Shown piece after piece: positions 60,827 through 64,000 of a stretch of 64,000 nucleotides of DNA. The translations under genes and the position numbers were made by a program. Source of the DNA: Phlebopus portentosus (Eukaryota > Basidiomycota > Agaricomycetes > Boletales > Boletinellaceae); the NCBI GenBank assembly GCA_037892935.1, contig JAYXKI010000001.1, forward strand, positions 4,278,001 through 4,342,000, in the 5' to 3' direction. Numbering within the stretch: the first letter of the stretch is position 1; each line of letters starts with the position of its first letter. The notes beneath the pieces were generated by a model. The model made no database searches and was not told the DNA's origin. It saw only the letters and a program-made list of their open reading frames with translations.

Positions 60827-63279
60827 CTCGGCTCGATGCACGATCGACACGGGTATTCATATTCGCAAACGTACTCGCAGATAGTAGATACGACATACAC
60901 CGATGAAGTTCCTCCCTCGCAGACGCGCGCGAGCGCAAGCCCTCATCGGACGCATTCGCAGACTGGTTGGAGTATGACGACGATCGCCGAGATTCCCGCC
61001 ACGACCCCTACAGACGCTGACGCTGACGCCAATGCTAACCCGAGTCTGAGCCTGAGCCTGAATGCGGAAGCAAATTCACGATCGCCCGTATCCCAATATG
61101 GTCCACCCTCGGCCTCCGCCGATTTCCCTGCTGCTTCGGCCGGCTACCTCCCAAATAGAATCACCCGATCGGAACGCGATCACGTGAGCTACTATACCGG
61201 CCCGTACGGTTCTTCCGAATCTTCGTCCTCCTCATCCGGTCGCGGCGCGGATCGTGTCGATCCCGAGCCGACCATACCTGCAAGTCTTGCTTCTTATGCG
61301 CTCACTCCATCGGCAGCGGAGGCAAGCCTCTGGCGCGGGACGGCAAACGCGTATCCCCCGACGCCGACGTCGCCACCGCCCCCGCCCAATCAGCCAGCGT
61401 CGTCATCAGCATGGACGCCGGCGCCGCCGTTTCGTGCTCTTGATGCGAACAGGACACGGCGGACTCACTGGGAATCGTCCTCGTCATCAGGCGCCGCCAC
61501 CGTATACTATCCGGCGGCGCAACCTTCTACCGCTCTCCCAGGCGCTTCGCCGACATATACAAACTCGCCGGTGAGTTCTGCAGACGCCCCGTCGACATCC
61601 TGGATACCTAGCACGCAGCCCACTACGGTAGGTTCGAGCGAAAGCACCCCATCTCGATCGTCACGACCATATGCGATAAAAGTGCCACAACGACCTAGTC
61701 TAACGCGATCTGCGCTGTTCCCCTCTTCGTCCTCCTCTTCGTCTTCGCGGCAGGTGTCCTCTTTCGCTGCTTCTGGTGCGAGCAGCACGTCTGTCGTTGC
61801 TCCCACGTCTGCCAGCGCGTCGACGGCGGCACCTTCTCGTGTTCCTGGACCTGCAACTCCTTCCTCACTTCCCCAGTATGGTCCACAGTCTCCTGTGTCT
61901 CCACTGAGACTATCCGGCGCTGCAGATGAGCATTATGCGAGGTATGTTGAGAGGGCTCCCCAGCAGGCGTCGTTGACGGCGGCTGTATCCCCGTCTTCCA
62001 CACTGGGGGGACAGCAGGAAGCGCAAGCATCTCCGTATGGATCGGAATCCTACTCGCCAGATTCCGTTCGTTTAATACAAACTAGCTCATCTCCCGGATA
62101 CGAGCGGACACGGCATCGTGATACGGCGGCGGCATTTCAAGTCCCTATCGAATACGGAGACGGTCCGGCTGGACGTACACCAGTGGGATCCGGAGTTCAA
62201 ACTAGGCCTAGTCCTAGCTGTAGCTCAGGCGCAGCAACATCTGACCCATTGGGTTCCCGAGGAGTCAGTAATGCCTTCGTAGGTACAAATATAAGAGGGT
62301 ATTCTGGTCCGTTTGGTGGTATCTCTGAATCCGGTCAGAGCCCTGCTTCCTTCGCGGCAAAGTCGAACTTAAGTGGTATATCTCAATTTACCGTCCCTGG
62401 TGCAATTAGAGCGGCGCATCCTTACGGCTTTTCCTACATTTCTTCTTCGTCCGTTCCTGCTTCTGTATCTGTACAGGCTTCCGCGACTGGATCCAGATCT
62501 TCTGCGGGAAGCAATGGCAGCGGCGGTCAAAGTACGCGGAAGAGAAATCATCCCTGTTGGATGTGCCATAAGAGCTTTGATAGGCCCAGTACACTCCGCA
62601 AGGTGAGCCGATTTCTAATCTAATTGTACCCGACCCCGTCTTCTGGACGGCACGGATTTCACGGGTTCGAGGAACGGGATCTCTTGTCGCTTATGATGCG
62701 CTTTAAACCGATTCGCGAATCAGTGCAAGTTTTTCCGTGTTAAGCAGAGTTCTTTCTGAGCGAAGCGGGATGTTGCTGTCGTAATTTCCCTTCTTTCCAT
62801 ACAAAGAGTCTCTCGTCCCACAAAGTTATCGCGACCCTGCACATGCCTTTCGCTTCTGTCGTCCTCACTATCGGCATCAGCCGAACCATTTGAATCGGTG
62901 TCATGCAGGAGGTAGTCAAATACCTACGCTCCAACACTCATCGAGTTCTTGGAGCGATCTGCGTGTAGCAATCAATAATCTTCTTCCACGTACTAGCCGT
63001 GATATACACCCCTATTGTTATTTTCTCGCCTTTTCTGGCATTTGCATTACGGATTATGGCTAGATTTACTGACAGACTTGTTATCTTTTGCTACTCGCCT
63101 CTCGTTTGCGGATGTGCCTCCCCACACGGCACTGTTCTCCCCTTTTCGCACCGGATTCTTAAATAATGCAAATCGACTTGGCGTTTTGTGCGAAACGCAT
63201 AAATCACATCGGACTTTTTCTCCACGACGCCACCGCCACTGCACTCACTCCAGCACCTCCTCGTCCACACTGGTGAAAA
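60282..63279 (+). CDS. Ser/Thr/Pro-rich C2H2 zinc-finger protein (frame change at a hexamer repeat)
   Basis: Probable transcription regulator. A first part (about 60282-60830, MPRPSASDSSESSKS on) and a second (to 62602) are in different frames; both are Ser/Thr/Pro-rich with patches such as YYRYAGTLHFPARRSALI and DHVSYYTGPYGSSESS. The change falls in or beside a GGCTCA repeat at 60780-60829, so repeat-length error or slippage is likely. The finger starts at NHPCWMCHKSFDRPSTLRK, is cut by a long intron (62603 to about 63246) and resumes HLLVHTGEK, with donor GTCAGT at 63280. Together these give C-x2-C-x12-H-x3-H. The usual second finger would follow, but I do not find it before 64000. If the 60836 ATG is the true start, the first part is a separate exon or not coding. 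Confidence 0.62.
60780..60829. repeat. GGCTCA hexamer repeat in coding sequence
   Basis: About six copies of GGCTCA, with two variant units first, encoding a Gln-Ala repeat (GQAQAQAQAQA) in one frame. The zinc-finger protein changes frame here. Confidence 0.7.
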
Positions 63280-64000
63280 AGGTCAGTACAAACTCCTTGT
63301 GTTGTTTTTCCGCGTTTCCCGTTTCCCCGACATCATTCCCATCAAATCCGATCCTCATCGATCCTGTGCTGTTGCTGTACGATGGTGTTATCTGAGCAGA
63401 CAGCCTCCGGGGGGGTGGTGCTTGTCGTGTTGCCGCACTGCGGCGTCTCCTGCCTGTGGATCGCCCACAGAAGCCCCCTGATGATGATTTTTTTTCTTCA
63501 TTATCCGGAATGCTTATGACTCATGGGAGGAATTCTCTTCTTTGATCTTCTTTTTTTCATTTCCGGCATGCTTATTTCTTTATTTCTATTTCTTGACATA
63601 TCGCATCCCGCATTCGGCCCACGTTCGTGTTCTTTTCTGTTCCGACCGTTGTCCGATCCTTCGCCCTGGCGACTCCTCGTCCCGAAATGAATGATCGCGT
63701 CAATCATGGATGCACCTTTCGGCATTTTACGTGCCCCTCACTAAATCATGCTCATATTGCGTCGCGTGTTGTGTATGCAACTCGCACTGGCCGTCTGCAT
63801 ACTCGTTCACCGATATCCATGCAATCCGATCGCTTGGCGCTGCGCGCTGGCTGAACGTACGGTTCAATATCAATCGGGTATAAATTCGTATGTCTTCGGC
63901 GTCCCTTTTCCCCTCACAACTCGCTGCTGGATCGCAATCTTAACTACTCACTTGCTAATAAATCTTCTCCCATATCTGCGCATTCAACGCCTTCTTCTGA
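63280..64000. other. downstream of the zinc-finger gene and promoter of a gene beyond the window
   Basis: No finished gene. TATAAAT at 63879-63885 followed by a pyrimidine-rich leader (CCCTTTTCCCC) suggests the core promoter of a plus-strand gene that starts past 64000. Some of 63400-63480 could be the rest of the zinc-finger protein. Confidence 0.35.
63879..63885 (+). promoter_or_regulatory. possible TATA box
   Basis: TATAAAT, about 30-40 bases ahead of a pyrimidine-rich stretch; fits a fungal core promoter for a gene beginning beyond the window. Confidence 0.35.

Noticed and set aside
61302..62030. Long minus-strand frames inside the zinc-finger gene
   Set aside because: Shadows of the Ser/Pro-rich coding strand; low-complexity antisense of TCN codons stays open by chance.
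1..64000. tRNA, rRNA, CRISPR or organelle DNA
   Set aside because: No T-loop GGTTCRA with matching stems, no rRNA-like stretch and no spaced direct repeats were seen; genes have spliceosomal introns and nuclear functions.

Overview
The window looks like nuclear DNA of a filamentous basidiomycete, probably an Agaricomycete. Genes are dense and spliced, with many introns of about 50-65 bases (GTRNGY donors, YAG acceptors). The products are typical of such fungi: ATG4, an Argonaute, MDV1, an RSC1/RSC2-type chromatin protein, APC11 and NRPS-like reductase pieces. I see no rRNA, tRNA, CRISPR array or prokaryotic feature. Species cannot be set from the sequence alone. All calls come from reading translations and splice sites by eye; no database was searched.

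Layout. 0-7 kb: ATO/GPR1-type acetate transporter, then the autophagy protease ATG4. 9-11 kb: branched-chain 2-oxoacid dehydrogenase E2 (minus). 12.7-23.2 kb: a sparse stretch with an SV2-like MFS transporter, a hAT-type MITE, lipoyl(octanoyl)transferase LipB, and three members of a small intron-rich gene family that I do not recognise. 25.5-29.9 kb: a P-loop kinase, a hexose transporter and a PNPOx-like protein. 30.5-33.3 kb: a tandem array of three related small genes on the minus strand, one of them dead. 33.8-48.4 kb: the densest part, with MDV1, a membrane protein, Argonaute, the p23 co-chaperone, an alpha/beta hydrolase and RSC1/2. 48.5-55.5 kb: APC11, then two NRPS-like reductase domains (one clearly a pseudogene) and a DUF2855 protein. 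55.5-60.2 kb: almost empty. 60.3-63.3 kb: a very Ser-rich C2H2 zinc-finger protein.

Most likely novelty: the small-gene family at 12681-13132 (+), 18781-19392 (-) and 22811-23216 (-). All three have four exons joined by three phase-0 introns and end in an exon carrying an acidic stretch, N(M/I)(A/S)WG and a basic tail. Two copies share identical lengths for exons 2, 3 and 4 (78, 57 and 66 bases). Short single-exon translations miss all three.

Caution on sequence quality. At least six otherwise good genes need one added base, often in a short homopolymer, to join two conserved halves (ATO, ATG4, LipB, hexose transporter three times, Argonaute, DUF2855). This points to under-called homopolymers in the assembly at least as much as to gene death, so frameshifted genes are annotated as CDS with the break stated.
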